DNA from: Aestuariivita sp.
GTDB lineage: Bacteria; Pseudomonadota; Alphaproteobacteria; Rhodobacterales; Rhodobacteraceae
Direction of reading: 5' to 3'
Assembly: GCA_026710045.1 (NCBI GenBank)
Contig: JAPORU010000030.1
Span: 1-61,539 of the forward strand
Length of the DNA: 61,539 nt
The notes under the pieces were generated by a model. That model made no database searches. It was not told where the DNA came from and saw nothing but the letters and a program-made list of their open reading frames with translations. How positions within the stretch are numbered: position 1 is the stretch's first letter; every line of letters starts with the position of its first letter. Shown piece by piece: positions 28,498 through 36,641 of the stretch. The position numbers and the translations under genes were made by a program.

Positions 28498-28988
28498 TAC
28501 TCCGTCTCATTCTGCAAAATAGCGGTGACGTTTCCCGTCATTTCTGCGGAGCCGGTGATAAGATTGACGGTCATTGTCTCCGCGGCAATCGTCCCGGGGC
28601 CTTGTTCAATAAGCACCTGTCCGGTCATGACGATGAGACCTTCATCGATGTCGTAGTGTGCGTGTTGGGATTCGGCAGCATCAGGGCCACTGACCAGGGT
28701 GACACCGCCAGTTGCGGCAACTTGCGCGATGGCACGCGATTCTTCATTGTACATGACCGTTACCCTTGGTGCAGCGAGCCGTATTTCACCTTGCGTGATC
28801 AATACATCTCCAATGAAGGTGGCTTTTCCGGTTTGCTGATCAACGCTCAGTTCGTCGGCGGTTATCTCTACAGGTAGGGATGGGTCCGATTTGAGAGATC
28901 CAAATGCGAATGTCGTTTCTTGGGCGATCGAACGATTGTGTATCGTCATCAGGATAAGAAGTAAGGAAAGGACGAACAGGTATCGCAC
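28497..28988 (-). CDS. lptA: LPS transport periplasmic protein LptA
   Basis: LptA bridges the inner and outer membranes in LPS transport. An N-terminal signal peptide (MRYLFVLSLLLILMTIHNRSIAQ) is followed by OstA-like beta-strand repeats, for example LPVEITADELSVDQQTGKATFIGD cut short here as ADELSVDQQTGKATF, with DVLITQGEIRLAAPRV. The 163 aa length is normal. The start is GTG at 28988, overlapping the lptC stop (TAGTG). Both overlaps in this run point to a single translationally coupled unit. Confidence 0.92.
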   Translation of the reverse strand: MRYLFVLSLLLILMTIHNRSIAQETTFAFGSLKSDPSLPVEITADELSVDQQTGKATFIGDVLITQGEIRLAAPRVTVMYNEESRAIAQVAATGGVTLVSGPDAAESQHAHYDIDEGLIVMTGQVLIEQGPGTIAAETMTVNLITGSAEMTGNVTAILQNETE

Positions 28989-29614
28989 TAGTGTTCTTGC
29001 TCCCGGTGGGGATAGTATACAAGCTTGACGCCATTTTCAAATCGCAATTTGGTGGTGTCTGTTTCCGAATTTGACGTTAAAGTCATGAGGCCCGAGTTTA
29101 ACGCACCGAGCGGGCTTTCACCCTGTATCGGACCCATTGAATGAAGGGCCAGTGTGTTTAAGGATATTTCAAGGATGTCAGTGGTTAATGAGTAACCGGT
29201 GCTGGTTTTGATGTGGACATCCCCAGACAGTTGTGCAATGTCCTTGGCTTTGTCAATAACACCTTTTGCGGCTCTCACCTCATACCGCGTCGCCTTTTGG
29301 TTCGGTATCTCGATTATGGCTGTTAGTCCCTGAGCTTGAGCGGGTTCGGCGAATCCAGCCGGTTGGGCTGTTGCGGCTACAAGAGTAATACGTTCACCAT
29401 TGGGTGCAACCCCTACAAAACGTGGTTTGGTCACGCCTTCCCTCTTGAGGTGTTCTGCGATATCGGACTCGTTAAATGGCAGATTCACGGTATCATTGAC
29501 GCCGCGCGAAATCAAGAACATGATCGACAACAGTCCGAGAGCGAGTAATGGCAGTAGTATCTTGAAAAACGCCACGAAGCGCGAATAGCGATCAACTGTT
29601 CCCGCTTGCATCAA
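28988..29614 (-). CDS. lptC: LPS export protein LptC
   Basis: LptC is anchored in the inner membrane and hands LPS from LptFG to LptA. One transmembrane segment lies near the N-terminus (about 13-35, FFKILLPLLALGLLSIMFLI). A periplasmic beta-jellyroll region follows with ANGERITLVAATAQ-like and LSGDVHIKTSTGYSLTTDILEI segments typical of the LptC/DUF1239 family. The 208 aa length is normal. Its start overlaps the kdsD stop by four bases (29611-29614). Confidence 0.9.
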   Translation of the reverse strand: MMQAGTVDRYSRFVAFFKILLPLLALGLLSIMFLISRGVNDTVNLPFNESDIAEHLKREGVTKPRFVGVAPNGERITLVAATAQPAGFAEPAQAQGLTAIIEIPNQKATRYEVRAAKGVIDKAKDIAQLSGDVHIKTSTGYSLTTDILEISLNTLALHSMGPIQGESPLGALNSGLMTLTSNSETDTTKLRFENGVKLVYYPHREQEH

Positions 29615-30585
29615 CCCAATCCTATACGCAAACAGTCGTGTATGTGCAGCAACCCCAAAATTGTCGAGGAACCTGTTTGTCTTTCGCTCTGGTCTCTTAC
29701 AAATAGGCAGGTGATCTTTCGTTGTGTCATGATTGCCAAAGCTTGTTCTGCGAGGGCATCGGGTGAAATGGTCGCAGGATCCGGAGTCATGACATCTCCG
29801 GCGGTCTGATCAAGGAGTCCGTTCATGTGGCGTCTTAGGTCACCGTCCGTGATGATTCCCAAGAGATGTTGGTTTTTGTCATGTACGCCGACAACGCCAA
29901 AGCTCTTTCGGCTGATTTCAATGAGGGCCTCGGCCATCGGTGTTGCTGCGTTGACTAAAGGGACGTGATCACCGACATGCATCAAGTCTCCAACTCGGGT
30001 CAGTCGGCTTCCAAGCTTTCCGCCCGGGTGAAATTTCCGAAAATGTTCGGGAGTGAAGGATCGGTGCTCCATGAGCGCGATGGCGAGAGCATCGCCCAGA
30101 GCCAGCGTCATTACGGTTGATGAGGTCGGAACGATCCCGGTTCCGCAGGCTTCATTGGCGTGTGGCAAGACGATCGCGACGTCTGATTGTCTCAATAACG
30201 TTGATCGGGCGTTGCTTGCCACGCCGATCATAGGAATGTTGAATCGGCGTGTATACGAGATTAAATCGGCGAGTTCCTGCGTTTCACCCGAGTTCGATAG
30301 AACCAGGGCAACGTCGCCTTGTGCCATCATTCCGAGGTCGCCGTGAGATGCCTCCGCTGGATGAACGAAGTGCGCCGGTGTTCCCGTCGAAGCCAGTGTT
30401 GCCGCTATTTTACGCCCGATGTGACCAGACTTCCCCATCCCCGAGACAATAATGCGACCCGATGATTCCAATAGGAGTTTGACCGCTTGATTAAAGGAAT
30501 TGTTGAGCGATGCTCTGAGTCGGTGAAGGGCGGCCTCTTCAATTTCAATGACTCGCCGGGCTGTTTTGAGGTATTGGCTGTTCAT
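29611..30585 (-). CDS. kdsD: Arabinose-5-phosphate isomerase KdsD/KpsF
   Basis: KdsD converts ribulose-5-phosphate to arabinose-5-phosphate, the first step of Kdo synthesis. The SIS domain (about 35-170) has SGMGKSGHIGRK, HPAEASHGDLGM and SNSGETQEL. Two CBS domains follow (about 210-260 and 275-324, with GIITDGDLRRHM). Length 324 aa is normal. It overlaps both neighbours by four bases, rnd upstream and lptC downstream, so the minus-strand genes from rnd to lptB behave as one operon devoted mainly to LPS. Confidence 0.95.
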   Translation of the reverse strand: MNSQYLKTARRVIEIEEAALHRLRASLNNSFNQAVKLLLESSGRIIVSGMGKSGHIGRKIAATLASTGTPAHFVHPAEASHGDLGMMAQGDVALVLSNSGETQELADLISYTRRFNIPMIGVASNARSTLLRQSDVAIVLPHANEACGTGIVPTSSTVMTLALGDALAIALMEHRSFTPEHFRKFHPGGKLGSRLTRVGDLMHVGDHVPLVNAATPMAEALIEISRKSFGVVGVHDKNQHLLGIITDGDLRRHMNGLLDQTAGDVMTPDPATISPDALAEQALAIMTQRKITCLFVRDQSERQTGSSTILGLLHIHDCLRIGLG

Positions 30586-31268
30586 TTATGAGCGAAGATA
30601 TCAACATCTGACCAACCTGCGACATCGAGTAGCGCACGCGTTGGCAGAAAATCAAAGCATGCGCGTGCAAGAGAACCACGACCTTCTCGTTCAAGGCGTT
30701 GATCGAGAACAGATTGGATTTGATGGAGAAAAAGTACATCACTTGCCGCGTATTCGAGTTGCGCTGTACTGAGTTGTTCGGCACCCCAGTCGCTTGATTG
30801 TTGTGACTTGGAGATGTCTTTTCCCAAGAGTTCCTTACACAGATATTTCAGTCCGTGAATGTCCGAGTTGGTGCGGGCAATGCGACTGGCGATTTTTGTG
30901 CAGTAGACAGGTTTTGTGAGGGTTTCAAATCTGGAATAGAGGGCGGCAATGTCAAATCGGCCAAAATGGAAAAGTTTCAGGATATTGGGATTGGCCAATA
31001 AACTGGTCAAGTTTGGAGCCTCGTTTTGATCTTTGGTGATCTGAATGATATGAGAATGGCCATCACCGCCTGACATTTGCACGAGACAGAGTCGGTCGCG
31101 ATGATGATGCAGGCCCATTGTTTCGCAATCGACTGCAACAACGGAGCCGAGGTCGAGGTCCGCCGGTAAATCGTTCTGATAGAGATGGTTTGCCACGTTG
31201 ATGTCTTTAAATCCATGCTTTTTCCGTGTCTGATACGGATTTTCGTTCATGAAGGCAACTGTTCGCAT
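30582..31268 (-). CDS. rnd: Ribonuclease D-type 3'-5' exonuclease
   Basis: This is a DEDDy exonuclease that trims RNA 3' ends. The three exonuclease motifs are visible: ExoI VAVDCETMGL, ExoII LFHFGRFDIAAL and ExoIII QLEYAASDVLFLH with the tyrosine. The HRDC domain of E. coli RNase D is missing, which is normal for the short (about 200 aa) alphaproteobacterial form. The first ATG is 31268, with another at 31250; the conserved part begins only near NHLYQNDLPADLDLG, so a GTG further in is possible. No strong ribosome site decides this. The stop overlaps the kdsD start. Confidence 0.9.
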   Translation of the reverse strand: MRTVAFMNENPYQTRKKHGFKDINVANHLYQNDLPADLDLGSVVAVDCETMGLHHHRDRLCLVQMSGGDGHSHIIQITKDQNEAPNLTSLLANPNILKLFHFGRFDIAALYSRFETLTKPVYCTKIASRIARTNSDIHGLKYLCKELLGKDISKSQQSSDWGAEQLSTAQLEYAASDVLFLHQIQSVLDQRLEREGRGSLARACFDFLPTRALLDVAGWSDVDIFAHK

Positions 31269-31746
31269 GGGAACGGAAAGTACAAGGTGTTTCGGGTACG
31301 GCCGGACGTGTTGGCGCTGATCAAAGCAGCCGTAAAGGCCTGCGCCCGTCTGTTGAATAAATGTCGGGTTTACGTGATCGAATTCGAACTGGTAATGTGT
31401 GATGTGACGATTGCGTTTGGGTGTAGTTCAAGGTCACATGATGATCAATGTCGTGGGTGTTTCGGTCTGGCAGTCTGCTACCGTATGAACGTGAACGTGA
31501 AGGCGATTTATGGAGGACTCACGATAGATGTTTATCGCGATATACCGTTACCGTGCCGATAGTGGATGCTTCATGGTCTCGCGGTGTTCTTCCTGAGAGT
31601 CGCTCGTCTGTTCAAGTTTGCGTCGTGAAGAGCACCGCCTGGTCTCAATCGGGCATCAATTAATTTTTTCTTGAATTTTTTGAAACACAACGTACACTCT
31701 GTGCATGCGGAGGGGGTCTCCACGATTTTTGATTTAAAGTGATTAT
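31269..31746. other. Gene-free stretch between rnd and the small membrane protein
   Basis: No recognisable gene. Overlapping short frames exist in the first 400 bases but none has a family match or a ribosome site. The last 80 bases hold a likely promoter for the genes to the right. Confidence 0.45.
31671..31698 (+). promoter_or_regulatory. Putative promoter of the orphan TRAP binding-protein operon
   Basis: TTGAAT (31671-31676) and TACACT (31693-31698) with a 16-base spacer fit a sigma-70-type promoter and lie 55 bases before the first start codon. The consensus match is moderate. Confidence 0.4.
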
Positions 31747-31752
31747 GTGAGA

Positions 31753-31962
31753 ATGGCGTATTGTGTTTCATTGATGCTGGTCATTGGATTTATTGCGAAT
31801 GTGACGGTGGGAGCCTTTGCAGGTTCAGCGCCTTTGGACAATGTTGCGGAAATGCTCATCTTACTGGTTGCTTCGATTGCATTTTCTGTTGGTATTCTCC
31901 AGAGCGAAGTGACAGCCAGATCCTCTGAAGCCGCCGATAAGTTATCTTTTGAAAGTAAATAA
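31753..31962 (+). CDS. Small two-helix membrane protein of unknown function
   Basis: I do not recognise this protein. From the ATG at 31753 (a GTG at 31747 is also in frame) it encodes about 69 residues. The N-terminal 25 are hydrophobic (MLVIGFIANVTVGAFAG) and could be a helix or a signal peptide, and a second helix follows (MLILLVASIAFSVGIL). A short charged tail ends in ESK. It stops two bases before the ATG of the TRAP binding protein, which suggests co-translation. It is too short to be a normal DctQ. It may be a real accessory peptide or a remnant. Confidence 0.45.
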   Translation: MAYCVSLMLVIGFIANVTVGAFAGSAPLDNVAEMLILLVASIAFSVGILQSEVTARSSEAADKLSFESK

Positions 31963-31963
31963 A

Positions 31964-33109
31964 ATGCACAGAAAATCTAAAAAAGTGACGTTGAAAGACC
32001 GTCGTAACTTCTTGAAACTTGCCAGCACGGGGAGCTTTACCGCCGCCGTTGTAGCCGGCTCGTCGGGAGTGTTGTGGTCGGATACCGCAATGGCACAGAC
32101 TGCCGCTGAAGAACGTGAGCGGGAAGCCGCAGCGGATCATATCATGACGTTGGCAACGGCTTATGTTCTTGGCGCGTCGCGCAGTTATCCCATTATGCAA
32201 TTGGATCTCAAGGAGAATATCCAGAATATGACGAACGGCAAAGTTTATGTTCGTCTTGCGCCTGGGGGTCAGTTGGGAGCCGGCGGCGCGTTGGCGCAAG
32301 CCGTTCAAGGTGGAACCATCCAGTGCGCGCAGCATAGTCTTTCAAATTTTGCACCTTTTGCGTCGGTTGTTGATCTGATCAACTTGCCCTATTTTTGCGG
32401 GTCAAATCAGCGGTTCACCAATTTGACGTCGTCACGGACGTGGAAGGAGGAAGTGGACCCGAAAATCGCGGAATCCGGGTTCAAGGCTTTGTTTTATATT
32501 GTCATTGACCCGCGTGTGGTCGCTGTGCGGCAAGGGGGTGACGCAATCCTTACGCCTTCGGATATGTCGGGCGTTAAGTTCCGAGTTCCGGGATCGGCCA
32601 TGTTGCAGCAATATTATCGGATGGTGGGTGCCAATCCGACTCCGGTTGCATGGGGAGAGACTCCGTCGGCGATCCGCCAAGGTGTCGCCGATGCGCTTGA
32701 TCCGGCTGTCGGTGCATTGCATGTGTTCGGTTTTGGCGAGATTTTGAGCCATGTGACATTTACCCAGGCCGTTCCCGATAGCCAAGTGTACTCTGTGAAC
32801 CTTGAATGGTTCAATTCTCTATCGTCCAATGTAAGGGAAGGAATTGAGTTTGCAGGCGAAGTCACGCAAGCACAAAATCTCTCAAAGGTTCCGTCGGCCC
32901 GTTCCTATGCGATGGCGCAATTGATCGCGAATGGTGTCCAATTTCATTCACTGAGTGATGATCAACTTGCTGAGTGGCAGGAAGTTGGCGGTTATCAGCG
33001 CAGTGAATGGGATCAGTTCAAAAAGGATCTCGCGGGTGATCTGGAGACATTTGCACGTCTTGAAGAGGCTGCGGGAACGATGGGTCGCTATTACGTACAT
33101 GATGCATAA
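31964..33109 (+). CDS. TRAP transporter substrate-binding protein with Tat signal
   Basis: DctP-family periplasmic binding protein that delivers a small carboxylate or sulfonate-like solute to a TRAP permease. A twin-arginine signal is visible (DRRNFLKLAS, R13-R14), followed by a hydrophobic stretch and an AMAQT cleavage site. The mature part has KENIQNMTNGKVYVRLAPGG and the family arginine region SGVKFRVPGS (about 190-200) that usually grips the ligand carboxylate. The 381 aa length is slightly long because of the Tat leader. The ATG at 31964 is preferred to the TTG at 31949. No permease genes are adjacent on this side; the nearest partnerless dctQM starts at 39521. Confidence 0.85.
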   Translation: MHRKSKKVTLKDRRNFLKLASTGSFTAAVVAGSSGVLWSDTAMAQTAAEEREREAAADHIMTLATAYVLGASRSYPIMQLDLKENIQNMTNGKVYVRLAPGGQLGAGGALAQAVQGGTIQCAQHSLSNFAPFASVVDLINLPYFCGSNQRFTNLTSSRTWKEEVDPKIAESGFKALFYIVIDPRVVAVRQGGDAILTPSDMSGVKFRVPGSAMLQQYYRMVGANPTPVAWGETPSAIRQGVADALDPAVGALHVFGFGEILSHVTFTQAVPDSQVYSVNLEWFNSLSSNVREGIEFAGEVTQAQNLSKVPSARSYAMAQLIANGVQFHSLSDDQLAEWQEVGGYQRSEWDQFKKDLAGDLETFARLEEAAGTMGRYYVHDA

Positions 33110-33117
33110 CTGGGCTT

Positions 33118-33150
33118 GGGACCGGTTCTGTGAGATATGGGACCGGTTCC
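33118..33150 (+). terminator. Terminator-like hairpin after the TRAP binding protein
   Basis: GGGACCGGTTC (33118-33128) and GGACCGGTTCC (33140-33150) pair over 11 positions, with two G-U pairs in RNA, around an 11-base loop, and CTTTC follows. Nine bases after the stop codon this is well placed as a transcription end, although the T-run is short. The same sequence also reads as a direct repeat. Confidence 0.5.
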
Positions 33151-33188
33151 TTTCATGTCGCACGATTTTTCAGTAGACAAACGTAAGT

Positions 33189-34616
33189 TTATGTAATGCG
33201 TGGCGATTGGCAGGTTTGCCATTGGTTGACGGCCTCCAATTGAGCAGCCAACTGCAGGAGGCGTGCGTCTTCTCCGAATTTTCCGACAAATTGAACGCCT
33301 ACGGGCAATCCATCCGCTGTTTGGTGCATGGGCAAGCTGATCGCGGGTTGTCCTGACGCATTAAATGGCGCTGTGAACGGCGCGATTGTGAACAGGTTAT
33401 CCAGAAACTGGTTCAGATCGCGATGATCCATCGGCAGTATACCATGTTTGGGGGCAGGGCCGTTGGCTGTTGGGCAGAGTAAGAGATCGAAGTTATTCCA
33501 ATAGGTCGCAAGACTGCGCACCTGCTGGTTGATCACTGTGGCCCTTTGCAGGTGATCTCTCAGACTTGTGGTTTGGGAAAATCGAACAGCTTCTTGTGTG
33601 ATAGGCTGCAACCCGTCCAAGGCAGACGGATTGTCTGTCGGTACGCCAGAAAACAGGCCGGCGAGCGACCCCATCAGCACACGGATCATTGTCGATGTCA
33701 GCAACTGGTTGTCAAAGGTCGGCATGTCTTCGGTCACTCTATGTCCCAGTTCTTCAAGGCACCGGGCTGTGCGTTCGACGGCCGACTTGCTTTCGTCGTG
33801 AACCGGCATTCCATCGAAGGTGGTGGTGACCATACCGATCGTCAGTTGACCGGGTGGCGTTTGTATCAGTATCTCGAAGGGAACGTCCGGCTTGGCCGTG
33901 AAATAGGGGCATCCGGCATCCGGCCCGGCTGTGATGTCCAGTAGGGCGGCACAGTCACGTACTGAGCGTGTTACGGCATGTTCGTGGCTCATCCCATAGT
34001 TTGGATCGCCGCGGTGCGGCCCAAACGCATTCAGAGCCCGTGTGGGTTTGAAACCAACCAGGCCGTTGAAGGTTGCAGGGATGCGGATCGAGCCGGCGCT
34101 ATCCGTCGCGTGGGCCGCTGGTAACATGCCGGAAGCGACTGCCGATCCGGCTCCACCGCTCGATCCGCCTGCGCTGTGGTCTGTGTTCCACGGATTGCGT
34201 GTCAGACCCCAGGCGACACTTTCCGTCGCGGCGGACAAACCAAATTCAGATGACGTGCTGCGCCCCAGAATGCTTAGCCCGGCGCGTCGAAGGCGTGATA
34301 CTGTGGTGGAATCGAAATCAAATGTGGTTCCTTTGAAACGTACGCTTCCATTGGACAGCGGCAAGCCTTTGACGGGCGTATGTAGATCCTTGATCAGGTA
34401 GGGAAGACCTGTGAACCGCTGCACTTCCGGTGCCTGTCGCAACGAGTCCAGTGCCTGTTCGAATTGCGGCATAATCACGCAATTGAGTATGGGGTTTAGA
34501 CGCTCAATCTCGTGGATAGCGGTTCTGAGGATCTCTTCCCGCGATACGTCGCCTGTCATTTCAAGTTCTGCCAGGCCAACCAGATCGCAGGCAATCCATT
34601 CATCGTGGTTAAGCAT
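33189..34616 (-). CDS. Amidase-signature family hydrolase
   Basis: Amidase-signature enzymes hydrolyse amides with a Ser-cisSer-Lys triad. Here K76 lies in LIKDL, the cis-serine in GGSSGG (about S153) and the nucleophile S176 in SAGSIRIP. The usual GGS before IR reads AGS, a mild change. Length 475 aa is normal. The start ATG overlaps the end of the XRE regulator by eight bases, so both are on one minus-strand transcript, divergent from the TRAP operon. The context (uptake system plus ornithine-cyclodeaminase family enzyme) suggests it hydrolyses an amide of an imported compound. It is not a GatA, since gatB/gatC are absent. DNA is GC-rich. Confidence 0.88.
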   Translation of the reverse strand: MLNHDEWIACDLVGLAELEMTGDVSREEILRTAIHEIERLNPILNCVIMPQFEQALDSLRQAPEVQRFTGLPYLIKDLHTPVKGLPLSNGSVRFKGTTFDFDSTTVSRLRRAGLSILGRSTSSEFGLSAATESVAWGLTRNPWNTDHSAGGSSGGAGSAVASGMLPAAHATDSAGSIRIPATFNGLVGFKPTRALNAFGPHRGDPNYGMSHEHAVTRSVRDCAALLDITAGPDAGCPYFTAKPDVPFEILIQTPPGQLTIGMVTTTFDGMPVHDESKSAVERTARCLEELGHRVTEDMPTFDNQLLTSTMIRVLMGSLAGLFSGVPTDNPSALDGLQPITQEAVRFSQTTSLRDHLQRATVINQQVRSLATYWNNFDLLLCPTANGPAPKHGILPMDHRDLNQFLDNLFTIAPFTAPFNASGQPAISLPMHQTADGLPVGVQFVGKFGEDARLLQLAAQLEAVNQWQTCQSPRIT

Positions 34617-35235
34617 TCAAGGGACCTTTCATGGATGCGCCGGACACGATATTCAGGATACGCGCATCCTCTTCGCTGACCGATATGTAGGCATGCGACA
34701 TTGATGCATCGTAGTAGACACTGTCTCCGGCGTTCAAACGGATGGGTTCGTAAAGATCGGTATGCATCTCGACTGCGCCGAACAGAACAATCACGAGTTC
34801 TTCTCCCGCATGGCGAATCGGGTTTTCAAATTCTTTGATATGCCGCGCTGTAACCTGAACAAAGGTGGCGTTGATCAAGGTGCTCTTCAGTTGCGCGGCA
34901 ATCGGTTCATAGATGTAAGTGCCTGTATTCAGCGCCTCCAAATCACAACCGCGGGTTACAGCAAGTCGTCCGGTGGCGATGGTTTTCGGTGCTGGCTTTG
35001 AAGAGCTTTGCAGAAGTGACACAAGATCGGTTCCCAGCCCTTCACTGAGCTTCAGCATCACATCGTAGGTCGGTGACAGATGCGAGTTTTCAATCTTTGA
35101 TATTGTTGAGATGGCAAGACCGCCTCTGTCAGAGACCTGTTGCAGGGTCAGGTTTTGCGATTTGCGCAGCCTTTGAACGCGTTCACCAAAAGCTGTCCGT
35201 TCGGTTTCAATCAGGTTAGAGCGGGTGTGATCCAT
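34609..35235 (-). CDS. XRE-family regulator with cupin domain
   Basis: A transcription factor with an N-terminal helix-turn-helix (about 17-72, RLRKSQNLTLQQVSDRGGLA then STISKIENSHLSPTY) and a C-terminal cupin (about 115-195, with HAGEELVIVLFGAVEMH and LNAGDSVYYDASMSHAY) that probably binds the effector. This architecture is common in regulators of amino-acid and polyamine use. It is divergently transcribed from dctM at 35305. The 69-base gap contains an inverted repeat overlapping the dctM promoter, its likely operator. The amidase start overlaps its stop, so it controls its own amidase too. Confidence 0.9.
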   Translation of the reverse strand: MDHTRSNLIETERTAFGERVQRLRKSQNLTLQQVSDRGGLAISTISKIENSHLSPTYDVMLKLSEGLGTDLVSLLQSSSKPAPKTIATGRLAVTRGCDLEALNTGTYIYEPIAAQLKSTLINATFVQVTARHIKEFENPIRHAGEELVIVLFGAVEMHTDLYEPIRLNAGDSVYYDASMSHAYISVSEEDARILNIVSGASMKGPLNA

Positions 35236-35243
35236 TTTTTCCT

Positions 35244-35286
35244 ATTAGAAATATTAATTGACTTTTTCTTATAATAAAATTATGAT
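35244..35286 (+). promoter_or_regulatory. dctM promoter with overlapping inverted repeat
   Basis: TTGACT (35258-35263) and TATGAT (35281-35286) with a 17-base spacer form a good sigma-70-type promoter in an AT-rich gap. An inverted repeat ATTAGAAA (35244-35251) / TTTCTTAT (35265-35272), matching at 7 of 8 positions, covers the -35. It probably binds the divergent XRE regulator. A leading AAGGAG then precedes the dctM ATG. Confidence 0.6.
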
Positions 35287-35304
35287 CTCTTCAAGGAGTA
35301 TTTT

Positions 35305-36624
35305 ATGGTTTGGGTTTTACTCGTACTGTTTGCGGTCGCAGCGGTGATGTCCGGGGTTGCGATCAGCTACGTTGCGGGTGCGTTGGCTGTTCTCGCCTTT
35401 GTGATGAACGATCAGGTGGCCTATCTGGGCATCTTGCCGCAACGGATCTTCAGTCAGATTGACGTTTTCACTTTCCTTGCGATGCCTCTGTTCATCTTGG
35501 CCGGTGAAACCATGACAAAGGGATCTGTGACGCGTATCCTGATTGATCTGGCGATGTTGGTGGTGGGGCGGCTGAAAGGCGGTCTGGGGTATGTCAATAT
35601 CGCTTCAAGCGTTTTTTTGGCCGGGATATCGGGATCGGCTGTCGCGGATGCTGCAGCAACAACCAACACGCTTGTTCCGGAAATGACCGCGAAAGGCTAC
35701 CGCGCAGACTTTGCCGCAGCGCTGACTGCGGCCAGTTGTGTTATTGGTCCAATCATTCCGCCGAGCATCGTCATGATCTTTTACGGCGCCTTGATGAATG
35801 TGTCCGTCGCCGCTTTGTTCGCAGGCGGGATTGTTCCCGGGCTGTTGATGGCCCTTTTTCTCGTTGTTTACAACTTTTGGATCGCGCGCCGAGACACGCA
35901 CCCGGGCGGCGCGAGCGAAGCAAACTTACCGGCTATTCAGACTGTTCTGCGGGCCACGCCGGCTTTGCTGATCCCGATCACAATCGTCGCCGGAATCGTT
36001 TTTGGCATTGTGACGCCGACAGAGGCCGCTGCAATTGCTGTCGCTATCACAACGACACTCGTTTTTCTTTATGCGGTGCTGGACGGTGCGAGCGTTTCAA
36101 AGGCCCTCAAATCGACCAGCGCGCTCACATCAGCTTCGGTCGAGCGCACCGTCATGCTGACCGGGTCCATCTTCATGATTTTGTTTGCGGCGGCTGTTTT
36201 TGGCTATTTGATGGGCCTCTTGCGTGTTCCGGAACAGATTGCCGGGTTGGTTCAATCCGCCGGCTTAAGTGTTATGTCTTATTTCATGGTGGTGAGCGGG
36301 ATATTGTTTGTGGCTGGCATGGTCATGGATGTCTCTATGGCGCTGGTTCTGTTGGTACCGGTTTTGGTCCCGGCAGCCATTGCAGGCGGTGCCGACCCGA
36401 TTCATGTTGGTGTTGTCAGTTGTCTCAACTTGACGCTTGGCCTGATTTCTCCGCCATTTGGTGGATGTCTGATGGTGATCTCAGCAGCCTCCGGCGTGAG
36501 CTATCTGGGTCTCAGCCGAGCGATCCTTCCCTTTCTGGGTGTTCAGCTCACCTTGCTCATTCTATTGATTCTCGTTCCTGATCTAACGCTCGCACTGCCT
36601 CGGGTTCTTGGCTTGATTAAATGA
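35305..36624 (+). CDS. dctM: TRAP transporter large permease subunit DctM
   Basis: DctM is the 12-13 helix ion-coupled channel subunit of a TRAP transporter. Hydrophobic segments fill the sequence from residue 3 to the end. Family landmarks are FLAMPLFILAGETM (about 57-70), SVFLAGISGSAVADAA (about 95-110) and GPIIPPSIVMIFYG (about 148-161). Length 439 aa is normal. The start ATG follows CAAGGAGT. The binding protein begins four bases before its stop. Having dctM first, then dctP and dctQ, departs from the common P-Q-M order. It is the first gene of the operon under the XRE regulator. Confidence 0.93.
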   Translation: MVWVLLVLFAVAAVMSGVAISYVAGALAVLAFVMNDQVAYLGILPQRIFSQIDVFTFLAMPLFILAGETMTKGSVTRILIDLAMLVVGRLKGGLGYVNIASSVFLAGISGSAVADAAATTNTLVPEMTAKGYRADFAAALTAASCVIGPIIPPSIVMIFYGALMNVSVAALFAGGIVPGLLMALFLVVYNFWIARRDTHPGGASEANLPAIQTVLRATPALLIPITIVAGIVFGIVTPTEAAAIAVAITTTLVFLYAVLDGASVSKALKSTSALTSASVERTVMLTGSIFMILFAAAVFGYLMGLLRVPEQIAGLVQSAGLSVMSYFMVVSGILFVAGMVMDVSMALVLLVPVLVPAAIAGGADPIHVGVVSCLNLTLGLISPPFGGCLMVISAASGVSYLGLSRAILPFLGVQLTLLILLILVPDLTLALPRVLGLIK

Positions 36625-36641
36625 TGATTATAAAGGAGACT

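Noticed and set aside
35736-36581. 281-codon second frame inside dctM
   Set aside because: Rich in Cys, Arg and His with no hydrophobic helices; it is an offset reading of a membrane-protein gene.
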